The notes: generated by a model not told the origin, from the sequence alone. A DNA stretch of 41,032 nt from Bacillus sp. ISL-55 (GCF_018613155.1 NZ_JAGGQU010000061.1:1-41032), one strand, 5' to 3'; counted from the stretch's first letter, positions 16,377 to 24,460 are shown. Numbers and translations: made by a program.

Positions 16377-16802
16377 TTACCAACCCAGGATCATCACACC
16401 TGCTACCATCATTGTAATCCCAATCAGCTGCGGCATCCTCATTTTTTGTTTTTTTACCCCGAACCATCCATTCCGGTCAATCAGGAACGTCATCCCAAGC
16501 TGGGCGATCAACATCGCAGAAACTGTCAGAGTGACACCAATAAAATGGATCGCAGTAACGTTACTAAAAACAACAACCGCCCCAAACGTACCGCCAATCA
16601 AATAAAGCGGCCTCACTTTTCTGAGCCCTTGCCATTGTCCTTTTACAGCAAAAAGCAAGACCAAAAGAGCAGCTAAAAACCCGGTAAGTTGGGTAATCGA
16701 AGCCGTCTGCCATGTACCGATATCCTGGCTGATCCTCGCATTAGCCACACCCTGAAGCGTGATAAAAGCTCCCCCTAAAAAAGCAAAAATTAAACCTTTC
16801 AT
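16377..16802 (-). CDS. YdcZ-type (DUF606) small DMT transporter, proximal copy
   Basis: A 141-residue membrane protein of about five helices. The opening MKGLIFAFLGGAFITLQGVANARI and the central SAMLIAQLGMTFLIDRNGWFG mirror the other copy at 15130, so both belong to DUF606. It is the first gene of the three-gene operon. The ATG at 16800-16802 follows GGGGAGAGAGAA; the frame is open 16 codons further, without a ribosome site. Confidence 0.85.
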   Translation of the reverse strand: MKGLIFAFLGGAFITLQGVANARISQDIGTWQTASITQLTGFLAALLVLLFAVKGQWQGLRKVRPLYLIGGTFGAVVVFSNVTAIHFIGVTLTVSAMLIAQLGMTFLIDRNGWFGVKKQKMRMPQLIGITMMVAGVMILGW

Positions 16803-16862
16803 TTCTCTCTCCCCAAATCTAATGTTTGTATTAATTAAATGACAGAACAAGAGGGTTCGGGA

Positions 16863-16876
16863 AGGACATATGTCCT
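16863..16876. promoter_or_regulatory. Perfect 14-bp palindrome, candidate Crp-family operator
   Basis: AGGACATATGTCCT lies 60 bases upstream of the first YdcZ gene and in front of an operon that encodes its own Crp/Fnr-type regulator. A dyad of this size and place suits a dimeric helix-turn-helix regulator. It differs from the canonical TGTGA-N6-TCACA site. Confidence 0.5.
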
Positions 16877-16905
16877 AAAAAAAGCTATATTTGTTTTTTA
16901 CAAAA

Positions 16906-16933
16906 AAAACACCTGTACAATGACAGGTGTTTT
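16906..16933 (-). terminator. Terminator of the acidic lipoprotein gene
   Basis: The stem AAAACACCTGT / ACAGGTGTTTT with a 6-nt loop reads out into a T8 run on the minus strand. It is directly after the stop at 16942. Confidence 0.88.
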
Positions 16934-16941
16934 CCTCACTA

Positions 16942-17169
16942 CTAATTATTATCCTCTTCACTAGGCTCTTCATCCAAATCAGGTTCTTCTTCGTCTGGAT
17001 TTTCTTCACTAGGCTCTTCAGTTACGTCAGGTTCTTGGTTATCTTCCTGCTCTTCTATGTTTTCCATGTTATTTTCATCTTCCGGTGGCGGCTCTTCTTC
17101 CGCGGCACAGCCGGCCAACAAAATTCCTGCACCTAGTGGGATCGATAATAATGCATTTTTTAGTTTCAT
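16942..17169 (-). CDS. Very acidic small lipoprotein
   Basis: A 75-residue precursor with a lipoprotein signal (LLAGC lipobox, Cys21). Nearly the whole mature part is Glu, Asp, Pro and Asn, so it should be an extended polyanionic surface peptide. The coding DNA carries an imperfect 48-bp direct duplication (TCTTCACTAGGCTCTTCA at 16955-16972 and again at 17003-17020), giving two EEPSEE modules 16 residues apart. The ATG follows AGGAGATGATAGTAG. It has its own terminator. No homologous family is recognised. Confidence 0.75.
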   Translation of the reverse strand: MKLKNALLSIPLGAGILLAGCAAEEEPPPEDENNMENIEEQEDNQEPDVTEEPSEENPDEEEPDLDEEPSEEDNN

Positions 17170-17335
17170 CTACTATCATCTCCTATTCTAAGTTGTATGT
17201 TCCTTCATTTCTTTCCCTTTACAAGAAGAACATAAACTTGCTGCATTAATCGCGTTTGTTTGAAGAGGTGTAGCAGAAAAGATTAATAGATTGTTCACTT
17301 CAAATTGATTGCGTAGAAAGGTTACAGAACTATAT

Positions 17336-17368
17336 AAAAAAGCTGAACCCGGAATTTTCCAGTTCAGC
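17336..17368 (-). terminator. Terminator of the second RsbR-like gene
   Basis: GCTGAAC-x-GGAA pairs with TTCC-x-GTTCAGC on the minus strand and is followed by T6. The hairpin arms belong to the same GCTGAAC series as the terminators at 24, 33113 and 36517. Confidence 0.82.
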
Positions 17369-17375
17369 CCTATGG

Positions 17376-18395
17376 TTAATTCTTTTTCACCAATTCATAC
17401 CCGTTCTGCTGGATAGCGTATTCAACGCCCTGCTGCAGGTTTGAGAAGGATTGGATACCCTCGATTTTAACATTAGAACTTAAGATTTGGATGCTTAGTT
17501 CCGCTGACACACCGACAATAAAACATTGACCACCAATCAAGCGGACTGACTGGATTAATTTTTGAATACCATGAATTGTGTACGGGTCGACCTGCTTAAT
17601 ACCCGTTAAATCAATTAATAAGTATTTAGCTTTCAGCTTGGTGAGTTCCACTAATGCTTTTTCCATCAAGTTGCTGATGCGCTCTTCGTTATATTTACCA
17701 ATCAACGGGATGACGAGAATGCCATTCAGAACCGGGATAACTGGAGATGAAAGCTCTTGTACCAGAGAGTTCAACTCTTCCGTCCGCGCCTCTACCTTCT
17801 TTTCTAATTCCATGATGCTTTCCTGTTCTTTCTTTCTTGCAAGTTCATGGATGTTATGCGAAATGGTCACTGTTGATGGATAGATCTCAATTTCATCATA
17901 TTCATGGCCCTCCTGCTGGCTTTTCGTCATTTTATACCACATGTCTTGTTTGAATAATCCGCTGAAAATGCCGGCCCAATGGCTCGGCAGCAATACTCCG
18001 GCCTTATTTTTACCAGCCAGCTTGAATATGCGGTGTTCCCAGCTATTGCGGATTCTCACGACAGCTCTTTTCTCTTCATAAGAGTAATCATGAATTTCAA
18101 ATATCCCCCAGCCCGCGCTTTTGTAGATATCACTATATTCATTCAGCAATTCGACCACATCGGTCCTGCCCTCATAGTAAGAGCTGACAAGATGACCCAT
18201 GCGGAAGCCGGTAACTTCATATACCGTAGTTGATACATCACTTCCGGAAATTTCTTCAATCGTGTTCAGGAATAACTCAATCGCTGAATCCCAGAAAAGC
18301 AAAGCCGGGGCTCCATCAAATGTAAGCTCCCCTTCCTGGCTATTCCAAACAAACTCATTTTTGTTCACTTTTATCTGATGGTTAGAATGTCCCAT
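17376..18395 (-). CDS. RsbR-like STAS protein with V4R-like sensor domain
   Basis: A 339-residue protein. Residues about 1-180 look like a V4R/4-vinyl-reductase-like ligand-binding domain (GFRMGHLVSSYYEG, then AGWGIFEIHDYS, RIRNSWEHRIF, and a GLF segment before IEIYPSTVTI). Residues 183-212 are a charged coiled coil, and 213-335 a STAS domain (ELSSPVIPVL, YLLIDLTGIKQVDPYTI, IVGVSAELSIQIL). By alignment to RsbRA, the phosphorylatable threonines are replaced by Asn236 and Pro271. The ATG follows GGGAG. It is monocistronic and probably joins stressosomes, adding a new input signal. The V4R assignment is inference. Confidence 0.82.
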   Translation of the reverse strand: MGHSNHQIKVNKNEFVWNSQEGELTFDGAPALLFWDSAIELFLNTIEEISGSDVSTTVYEVTGFRMGHLVSSYYEGRTDVVELLNEYSDIYKSAGWGIFEIHDYSYEEKRAVVRIRNSWEHRIFKLAGKNKAGVLLPSHWAGIFSGLFKQDMWYKMTKSQQEGHEYDEIEIYPSTVTISHNIHELARKKEQESIMELEKKVEARTEELNSLVQELSSPVIPVLNGILVIPLIGKYNEERISNLMEKALVELTKLKAKYLLIDLTGIKQVDPYTIHGIQKLIQSVRLIGGQCFIVGVSAELSIQILSSNVKIEGIQSFSNLQQGVEYAIQQNGYELVKKN

Positions 18396-18576
18396 TTAAA
18401 ACTCCCTCAATAGTATGAATTAGTTTCATTCTAACTAAAACGATAATAGAATGCCAATTTGCTGGTTTAAAAAACAGATGGAAGGGATAAGTACGTTCCA
18501 TTAATCTAAATTAACTAGCTTCAATGAATTTTCTAACACCAGAACACTTAGTTAATTTCTGATATTTCACTTTAAT

Positions 18577-18753
18577 TTATTTCAACAAATTAGCGATCAT
18601 GATAAAGAGGATCGATAGAGTGAAGAAGCCAATCATGAAATAGCCAAAATACCTTAAAGGCTTAGGCAACTTCTTCAGATTTACATCAGTTGGGATTCCT
18701 TCAATTTTGCTCATATGTTCCATTGCATCATTTATAGGCTTTTTATCCGACAT
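18577..18753 (-). CDS. Small C-tail-anchored membrane protein, unknown
   Basis: A 58-residue protein with a charged N-terminal half (MSDKKPINDAMEHMSKIEG) and one hydrophobic helix near the C-terminus (about 35-57). The ATG at 18751-18753 follows AGGAGGGCTAAC, a strong site; the frame is open 28 codons upstream but without a start signal. It may share a transcript with the gene at 18845, 91 bases upstream. Family not recognised. Confidence 0.65.
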   Translation of the reverse strand: MSDKKPINDAMEHMSKIEGIPTDVNLKKLPKPLRYFGYFMIGFFTLSILFIMIANLLK

Positions 18754-18844
18754 GTTAGCCCTCCTAGATATATAAAGTTCCCCATCAAGTTTTCGACACA
18801 GCTTAAATTTCAAATGACACATCAACGATAAACTCAACTACAAT

Positions 18845-19204
18845 TTATACTAAGAATACGGCAATTAAAATAATGGATATCCCTGCAATAGTAAGGACAT
18901 CCTGTCGCTGACTGCTGCCTTGATTTTGACCGATTTGTTCTTTCTCGTATTGTTTGTGGATCTTATGATGCAGATGTTCATCGCCAGGTATCTCGGGGGA
19001 CTGCACACCCATTAGCCCTCTACCTCCGAAGTAAACGAGCTTGTGAAAAGGCAAGGCAGCAAATAAGAGGATAAAACCTAATATGAATCCGCAAATCCCA
19101 ACCATATTACCATCAAATTTCCCGAGCATAAGAAATGATATTAGGAAAAGAGCTGTATAACTCCCGGCCACTATATAGAAGCTGAGCTTTAACCTTTTCT
19201 TCAT
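18845..19204 (-). CDS. Small membrane protein, unknown (three helices)
   Basis: A 119-residue protein with hydrophobic helices at about 8-28, 34-54 and 100-118 and a His/Gln/Glu-rich hydrophilic loop between (DEHLHHKIHKQYEKEQIGQ). The start ATG (19202-19204) is preceded by AAAGGGG about seven bases upstream. I do not recognise the family. Its neighbours are equally small membrane proteins. Confidence 0.65.
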   Translation of the reverse strand: MKKRLKLSFYIVAGSYTALFLISFLMLGKFDGNMVGICGFILGFILLFAALPFHKLVYFGGRGLMGVQSPEIPGDEHLHHKIHKQYEKEQIGQNQGSSQRQDVLTIAGISIILIAVFLV

Positions 19205-19579
19205 CTGAATTCACCCCTTTTTACATACGACATTCCTCTGCAAAAAGTTCCTAATTCTTTTTCAGCGAACAAGGGAATTATTGTTGGTGAATCCAACCGA
19301 GTGACTTGCAAATAACGTTTAATCTAATTAAATTTGCTGATCAAATAACAAGTCCTATAACAATAGCAACCAGTGAAGACTAGTTAACTCTCATTACCGT
19401 AGAAAATCGCCAACCCTTTCTTTCATGGCCATATAGAAGTACATCTTATATGTATGAATGAAATTACTGTTGGAGGTAGAATTAACATTACCCTGGATAG
19501 AAATGAATGATAATAAACCTTTCTCTTTCGCCTTTAACTACTCGGTGCATATCTGCTTTTAAGATACGCACCCTATAGT
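19205..19579. other. 375-bp AT-rich gap with one hairpin repeat
   Basis: No credible gene. The only structure is the GGTGCATA hairpin repeat at 19541-19572, right after the stop of the 19580 gene. Promoter elements for the 18845 gene should lie at its left end. Confidence 0.5.
19541..19572. repeat. GGTGCATA hairpin repeat, copy 2
   Basis: ACTCGGTGCATATCT and AAGATACGCACCC form a stem with a short TTTT-containing loop. It matches the copy at 6316-6352 in both arms and in the ACTC flank, and has the same position, just past a minus-strand stop codon. Confidence 0.55.
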
Positions 19580-20047
19580 TTAGCCTTTTAAACGAATATT
19601 CTTTATCACTTTATAAATGAGAACAATAGCTAATATACCCACAACAGAAAATACAATGGTTTTATTAAACCCTTGTTCTCCATCAAAGAAACCAGCAAAA
19701 GGACTTCGCAGTTCATATTCAGCTTCTCTAAATGCCTTTATATATTGACCATCTGATTTCTCAACTGCTATTGCTTGGTCTGTATTTATTCCCTGAATTG
19801 AATAGTATTTAGTACCCTTCTTATAAGCGTTAGAGAAGTTACCAGAATACTGTTTCATATCCGAATGCCTTGTGACATGTCCAATTTCATTACCAATATC
19901 CGTTACATATTCATCACTTATGACATAAATATATCCATCCCAAACTACGAACGAATATGCCCAAGAAGTTGATAATGTCTTACCGGGGTAAAAGGAAAAT
20001 AATAAAACAAATAAAACTACAATAGAAAGTAAATGCTTACTTTTCAT
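19580..20047 (-). CDS. Exported protein with C-terminal membrane anchor, unknown
   Basis: A 155-residue protein with an N-terminal signal-like helix (about 6-22), an extracytoplasmic region of about 105 residues and a C-terminal helix (about 129-148) followed by KNIRLKG. The exported part starts WAYSFVVWDGYIYVISDEYV and contains YYSIQGINTDQAIAVE, which suggests a small beta-rich domain. The ATG follows GGGGGACTTGT. No family is recognised and it has no obvious operon partner. Confidence 0.7.
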   Translation of the reverse strand: MKSKHLLSIVVLFVLLFSFYPGKTLSTSWAYSFVVWDGYIYVISDEYVTDIGNEIGHVTRHSDMKQYSGNFSNAYKKGTKYYSIQGINTDQAIAVEKSDGQYIKAFREAEYELRSPFAGFFDGEQGFNKTIVFSVVGILAIVLIYKVIKNIRLKG

Positions 20048-20205
20048 ACAAGTCCCCCTTTCCTTTAATTTGACGGTTGATATTTAGTATAAGTTCCAAG
20101 GTTTTCCATGTAGAACTATTCTGCATCTTTACTTCAATAAGTAAAAAAGCATTTTAATTAAGAATACCCCTTGCTCTTTCACTAATATATCTTGATCTAT
20201 GTGTT

Positions 20206-20580
20206 TCACCAGTGCACTTGGAGTTTATTTCCATTTAAATCGAAAAAGTGGAAATAGGCATGTCCGTTATCTTCTTTTATATCCTCAACTTTTACACCAT
20301 TTTCAATAAGGTGTGTATGAAACTTAGATAATTCTGGACTTGTAAAACCAATGCTAAAGGCTGGGACATTACCAACTGTAAAATGTGCAAATGTATCATC
20401 TTCAGTAGGAACTAAGATAAGCAAAAATGGTCCCTCATTAACTTTTAAAATGGCAAATGGATCCTCAGTAATGGTTAATAATTGAAGCCCTAATATATCT
20501 CTATACCATTGTGCAGACTGCTCCAAATTTTTTACCGGAATTCTAATATAATGAACTTGTTCAATAAATGATTTACTCAT
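20206..20580 (-). CDS. VOC superfamily (glyoxalase/bleomycin-resistance-like) protein
   Basis: A 124-residue single VOC module made of two beta-alpha-beta-beta-beta repeats. It opens IEQVHYIRIPVKNLEQSAQWYRDILGLQ (His at about 10 is the usual first metal position) and ends GHAYFHFFDLNGNKLQVHW. Such proteins are metal-dependent dioxygenases, isomerases or binding proteins; the substrate cannot be inferred. The true start is the ATG at 20578-20580 after GGAGAGG; a TTG two codons earlier is a false extension. Monocistronic. Confidence 0.85.
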   Translation of the reverse strand: MSKSFIEQVHYIRIPVKNLEQSAQWYRDILGLQLLTITEDPFAILKVNEGPFLLILVPTEDDTFAHFTVGNVPAFSIGFTSPELSKFHTHLIENGVKVEDIKEDNGHAYFHFFDLNGNKLQVHW

Positions 20581-20745
20581 AACCAACCTCTCCTTTATAT
20601 AGTATGGTTTCTCAAGTAATTCCCTTTTTATATCCCTTTCCCCTTCCGATTTATTGAAATAGCCAGCCCGTTTATTTTGTAAGGATTTAATAAATAAGAA
20701 GTCCTTTTATATTTATAGGAGATATTTTCTAATCTATTTTATAGA

Positions 20746-21570
20746 TTAGTAAGTTATCTTTTGGTATTCTGCCAGCACGGAATGAACAATATGTAGGGAA
20801 TCCCATTCACCGGAGGAAAAGCGAATTATAGGATATTTTTTAGGAAAGAGTGTTTCATTAATTTGCTTGGGTGTCCTGCCCTCATCATACAGCTTTAAAA
20901 TATTTTCCTGCAGGTCCAAAAGATACTCCAGCTTTCGCTTTAACGCAGAACGGCCATCATTCAAGTAACCAGCATGGCTGCAAAATACATCAGTAAAATC
21001 ATGGGTTAGTACTTCTTGCAATGACTCGATAATGTCCGGAATGCTTTCTTCCTCTAAGATTACCTTTGTCTTCTCCTGGCAATAGAGATCGCCTGTAAAA
21101 AGCTGACCGGTTTCACTGTTTAAAAATGCCAGGTGATCTTGAGAGTGCCCCGGGGTTCTAATCACATTCCATATGGCCTTTTCAGAGGCAAACGAATCTC
21201 CAATCGATTCTGCCCGGAACGGCCTGCGCCTTCCCCAGTATAATTGGCGATACAGCGGATAATCCGCCCTCTTCGTGCAATATTCAATCATCTTGTCATT
21301 CATCAAAAGCGGCACTTGAAGCTCTTTCTGCAATAAAGCGGCACAGCCGGTATGATCCTCATGATAATGCGTCATCACTATTTGCTGAATTTCTAGTTTC
21401 TTAAAAAATGGGATAAACTCCTTCTCCAATGACCTTGCCCCGGTATCAATGAGCACTCCGTCGAGGGAGAAACAATGGACATTTAGTTTTACACCTTGAA
21501 ATAAGATGGATCCATTGCCCATCCGCACTCCATTTACTGATTCTTGGGTAAAGTTCTTTTTAAACAGCAT
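20746..21570 (-). CDS. MBL-fold metallo-hydrolase
   Basis: A 274-residue metallo-beta-lactamase-fold hydrolase with a full metal-binding set: THYHEDHTG (His68, His70, Asp72, His73), a second-site histidine in TPGHSQDH, the bridging Asp in FTGDLYC, and a late His in CSHAG. LIDTGA precedes the metal motif, as in the family. A C-terminal helical part with EGRTPKQINETLF recalls the LACTB2/YobT-like branch. The likely substrate is a thioester, lactone or phosphoester, not identifiable here. The ATG follows GAGGGGGATG. Monocistronic. Confidence 0.88.
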   Translation of the reverse strand: MLFKKNFTQESVNGVRMGNGSILFQGVKLNVHCFSLDGVLIDTGARSLEKEFIPFFKKLEIQQIVMTHYHEDHTGCAALLQKELQVPLLMNDKMIEYCTKRADYPLYRQLYWGRRRPFRAESIGDSFASEKAIWNVIRTPGHSQDHLAFLNSETGQLFTGDLYCQEKTKVILEEESIPDIIESLQEVLTHDFTDVFCSHAGYLNDGRSALKRKLEYLLDLQENILKLYDEGRTPKQINETLFPKKYPIIRFSSGEWDSLHIVHSVLAEYQKITY

Positions 21571-21709
21571 AGTTTCATCCCCCTCTGATGTCTTTGTTGA
21601 AATTTGTTATCAGGATACGTTCTCCTAATCTCCCTTATGTATAAGAACAAGCTCGATGAAACAGTAATCCTTCCGGGATTCTCACACATCCTACTTTAAG
21701 CCAAGTTTT

Positions 21710-22060
21710 TTATACTATTAGCTCATGGACGACGCCGCCTAGATACATAAATAAGCCTATTAAGGCCAAACAAAAACCTATAAAAAAAGTCCATGGATTG
21801 TCTTCTTTTTCTCTATCATAAGTTCCATAAGTTAAGAAACAAAAAATGATCGTTATTATGGGAAAAGCAACATAAATAGGTCCAAAGGCAAAAGATATCC
21901 CACCTAAAAGCATTGATAAGATACCGAAAGGGTTTTGTCCCTTAATACGACTTATATATTCCCTATCTGCTTCTGTAATCCCCGCGCGATCTTTATAAAA
22001 TAATTTTTCTTTTAGTTTGGTAGTTCCAAAGAAATCACTTACTTTGTTAAAGAATTTCAT
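21710..22060 (-). CDS. Small membrane protein, unknown (three helices)
   Basis: A 116-residue protein with a soluble charged N-terminal 42 residues (including GITEADREYISRIKGQNPFG) and three hydrophobic helices (about 44-62, 64-80 and 90-113). The ATG follows GGGGGAACTT. Overall layout is like many small Bacillus membrane proteins; no family is recognised. Confidence 0.68.
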   Translation of the reverse strand: MKFFNKVSDFFGTTKLKEKLFYKDRAGITEADREYISRIKGQNPFGILSMLLGGISFAFGPIYVAFPIITIIFCFLTYGTYDREKEDNPWTFFIGFCLALIGLFMYLGGVVHELIV

Positions 22061-22372
22061 AAGTTCCCCCTAAATCTTGAAGCTTTAGATTTTTAACCCT
22101 GGCCATTTTAGTTTAAATTTCTTTATCTCGCATAAATACTCTCCTCTCTTCAGCTATATAAAGTACACTATTTATTACGCTAACTTGCATCGGTAGTTCA
22201 ACATATAATCACCTTGTATTTAGTGAAAAGTTTTTTGCAATTATTTTGCGTTATCTAAAAAACTGTTTTCCCATCATGCTTATTACAGAAAGTTTCTTCA
22301 TTCACCTGCTTTGGTTACATAAAAGAAAAAGCATTTATCCGTCGCTGGATCAATGCTTGTTAATTGCTTTTA
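22061..22372. other. 312-bp AT-rich gap, terminator at its right end
   Basis: No credible gene on either strand. The right end (22321-22357) is the terminator of the 22373 gene. The left end should hold the promoter of the 21710 gene. I see nothing else. Confidence 0.5.
22321..22357 (-). terminator. Terminator of the 22373 gene
   Basis: On the minus strand, AGCATT-x-ATCC pairs with GGAT-x-AATGCT and is followed by TTTTTCTTTT. It resembles the hairpin at 24265-24298 (arms with TGATCC / GGATTA). Confidence 0.8.
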
Positions 22373-22567
22373 TTAAATTCGGCGCACCTTTTTTAACTGT
22401 TGAACACTTATCATAAGACCCGTGAGTCCAGCAAAAAGTGAGGGAATCATGCTATATATTAAATAATTCCACTCTCCAGTCAGCAGAGAAGTAATTAGAA
22501 AAATAACTGGAAGTCCTGCTAATACCATTAAAGATACAGATAATCCAAGCTTAGGATTATTTTTCAT
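22373..22567 (-). CDS. Two-helix mini membrane protein, unknown
   Basis: A 64-residue hydrophobic protein with two transmembrane helices (about 8-28 and 34-54) and a basic C-terminus (QQLKKVRRI). The ATG follows GGGGTGATGTTAA, and a good terminator follows the gene, both supporting real expression. Family not recognised. Confidence 0.65.
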   Translation of the reverse strand: MKNNPKLGLSVSLMVLAGLPVIFLITSLLTGEWNYLIYSMIPSLFAGLTGLMISVQQLKKVRRI

Positions 22568-22769
22568 TTAACATCACCCCGGCCCTCTTTTATTATCCAT
22601 ATTATACCATACTTACTAACTTAATAAAATAACCCATTTTGTAATTAGAAGGATTTATATAGTCTAATAAATATTTTTAATTCATTAAAGGAATTTACTG
22701 GAATCTGCTACAATAAAGTTGATTAATCGTCTAATTAGAAAAAGGAATAGTTGTCAGGGAGGTAATCCA

Positions 22770-23180
22770 ATGACCCAAAGACTTATAACACTCATTTTAA
22801 TGCTAACAGTTATCTTACTTGGCGGTTGCATGGAGGAAGTTAGTTCGAAGCTTGGAGGCGAAAGATTGAAGTTTAATATAGAAGAAAGTCTTGTAATCCA
22901 AGAACTTATTAATCAAAATCAGGGTGAATATCAACAAATCAAAGAAATTACTGATAAAGAAAAAGTGGAAATTTTCTTTAGCGTCTTAAATAACGCAAAT
23001 TGGGAAAACGATAGCGGCAAAAGTAGTTATCCCGATTTGATGATAAACAATAAGTATTCGATATGGATACTATCTCCTGACAATAATATAAGGATCGGGG
23101 TTAATAACCTCGAAAAAAATACTTTTCTTTCCGAGAAAGACTCAAGGATAATTTATAAACTCATTGTCGATGAAGATTAA
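22770..23180 (+). CDS. Small lipoprotein, unknown
   Basis: A 136-residue precursor with a lipoprotein signal peptide (LLGGC, Cys at about 20) and an extracytoplasmic domain of about 115 residues that includes VIQELINQNQGEYQQIKEI and YSIWILSPDNNIRIGVNN. The ATG at 22770 follows GGGAGGTAATCCA; the 17 additional upstream codons lack a ribosome site. It is convergent with the lipoprotein gene at 23272 and is the only plus-strand gene between 12.1 and 31.0 kb. A TACAAT box at about 22709 may be its -10. Confidence 0.7.
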   Translation: MTQRLITLILMLTVILLGGCMEEVSSKLGGERLKFNIEESLVIQELINQNQGEYQQIKEITDKEKVEIFFSVLNNANWENDSGKSSYPDLMINNKYSIWILSPDNNIRIGVNNLEKNTFLSEKDSRIIYKLIVDED

Positions 23181-23271
23181 TTGATTGTTCAACCAATCTC
23201 CGTTTGTGAAAAAAAGGTCGTTAATCAATTGGGATCAACAAACCAAGTAGTTGACATAGATTGTTTTTTTC

Positions 23272-23718
23272 TTACTTAAAAGACTCGGCTATTTCAACCA
23301 TACTATCCTTGGTCCCATTTTCGTCTGAATAGGATGTCAAGATGTAATGATAATCGCCATCAGTCCAATGAATCGAGGATCCAGGCCCATCCATAAAGAA
23401 GCCTTTGTTTCCATTAACTGTAACATCCTCTTCCTCATCATTGATGTATTCAACCGGGGGTGGTTGGATCGTCAATGAAAACTTCATTCCTCCATCTTCC
23501 CCATTGAATATCACCTCGTGTATATTTGACTCATGAGGAGGAATAACTCGTTCGTACCCTGCTATGGCCATTGGAAATTCCGTCGGAAGCTTAGGTTCGA
23601 TCCCTTCCTCTTTCAATTCATCTTTAAGTGCCGTATGATCAAACCTTTCCTCATTTTGACTGCATCCCAATAAGAGCATAGGAACTAATAATAACAACAT
23701 AGACAGTAACTTTTTCAT
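23272..23718 (-). CDS. DUF4367-like lipoprotein
   Basis: A 148-residue lipoprotein precursor (LLLGC lipobox, Cys19). The mature part has VNGNKGFFMDGPGSSIHWTD and YHYILTSYS followed by a C-terminal helix ending IAESFK, the order of elements seen in DUF4367 domains of Bacillus membrane-associated and anti-sigma-like proteins. The ATG at 23716-23718 is well spaced behind GGAAGGAGG; the ATG two codons upstream overlaps that site. Compare the secreted protein at 34659, which ends with a similar helix. Confidence 0.72.
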   Translation of the reverse strand: MKKLLSMLLLLVPMLLLGCSQNEERFDHTALKDELKEEGIEPKLPTEFPMAIAGYERVIPPHESNIHEVIFNGEDGGMKFSLTIQPPPVEYINDEEEDVTVNGNKGFFMDGPGSSIHWTDGDYHYILTSYSDENGTKDSMVEIAESFK

Positions 23719-23804
23719 GAACATCCTCCTTCCTTATAAAATTAATTACGTTTTATTTTATAAGATGTTTCAGTTTCATACAAAAAATTACAGATTTTTC
23801 TCCT

Positions 23805-24221
23805 TTACTTAAAATTAAAACAAATATTAAAGAATAATTTTAAATTAAAAATCGTTGCAACCACAATAAAAGCGCAAATGTAAAACACTCCTATAAACGG
23901 TAATAAAATATAAAACAACCCAGAAAAAGCAGCATATTTTTTAACCACGATGTAATGAGTTAATACATAAGCTAATCCATTTGCAATTACAACAAATACT
24001 ACTGCTATATATGCGCCGGCAATTCCTCTATTTATATAATCTCCATCAGAATAGAAATAAGAGTAAACAAAGATACTCGATAAAATAAAACTTCCAAATA
24101 GGTATATATAAAAACCTGGAAGTAATTTTATTAAACTAAGTTTCTTAGTGACTAACAATAAAAAATACGAAACCACACTGATTATAACAAGGGTTATTAA
24201 GTAATAAACAAAGAAACCCAA
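23805..24221 (-). CDS. Four-helix membrane protein, unknown
   Basis: A 139-residue, very hydrophobic protein with four predicted helices. The reading frame has no ATG near its beginning; the best start is a TTG at 24219-24221, seven bases after AAGGGGGTGATG, ahead of the hydrophobic GFFVYYLITLVIISVV. Very AT-rich coding sequence with many Ile/Phe/Tyr. Family not recognised. Confidence 0.6.
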   Translation of the reverse strand: MGFFVYYLITLVIISVVSYFLLLVTKKLSLIKLLPGFYIYLFGSFILSSIFVYSYFYSDGDYINRGIAGAYIAVVFVVIANGLAYVLTHYIVVKKYAAFSGLFYILLPFIGVFYICAFIVVATIFNLKLFFNICFNFK

Positions 24222-24264
24222 GACATCACCCCCTTTTTTCAAACTAATCAACTATTGTTATTCC

Positions 24265-24298
24265 ACAAAAAAAGCGCTAATCCTTCCTGGATCAACGC
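24265..24298 (-). terminator. Terminator of the 24461-25455 operon
   Basis: On the minus strand, GCGTTGATCC pairs with GGATTAGCGC (one G-T pair) and is followed by T7. It lies about 160 bases past the stop at 24461 and just before the 23805 gene. Confidence 0.75.
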
Positions 24299-24460
24299 AG
24301 CATGTTTGTTAGCAATTAGTTTTTTGTATACAACAAACGGACTTTTGTAGGTAAATTAACTTTTTGTGCTAGGTTTCCGATCCGATTACCCATAATGGAC
24401 TTTTTTTATTCAATATATAGAAGGTTTATTTTCTTACAGGAGTACCTATTTTATTTTGTA

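Noticed and set aside
14132-18395. A local sigma-B/rsb operon
   Set aside because: Two RsbR-like genes are present, but no rsbS, rsbT, rsbU, rsbV, rsbW or sigB is adjacent and unrelated genes lie between.
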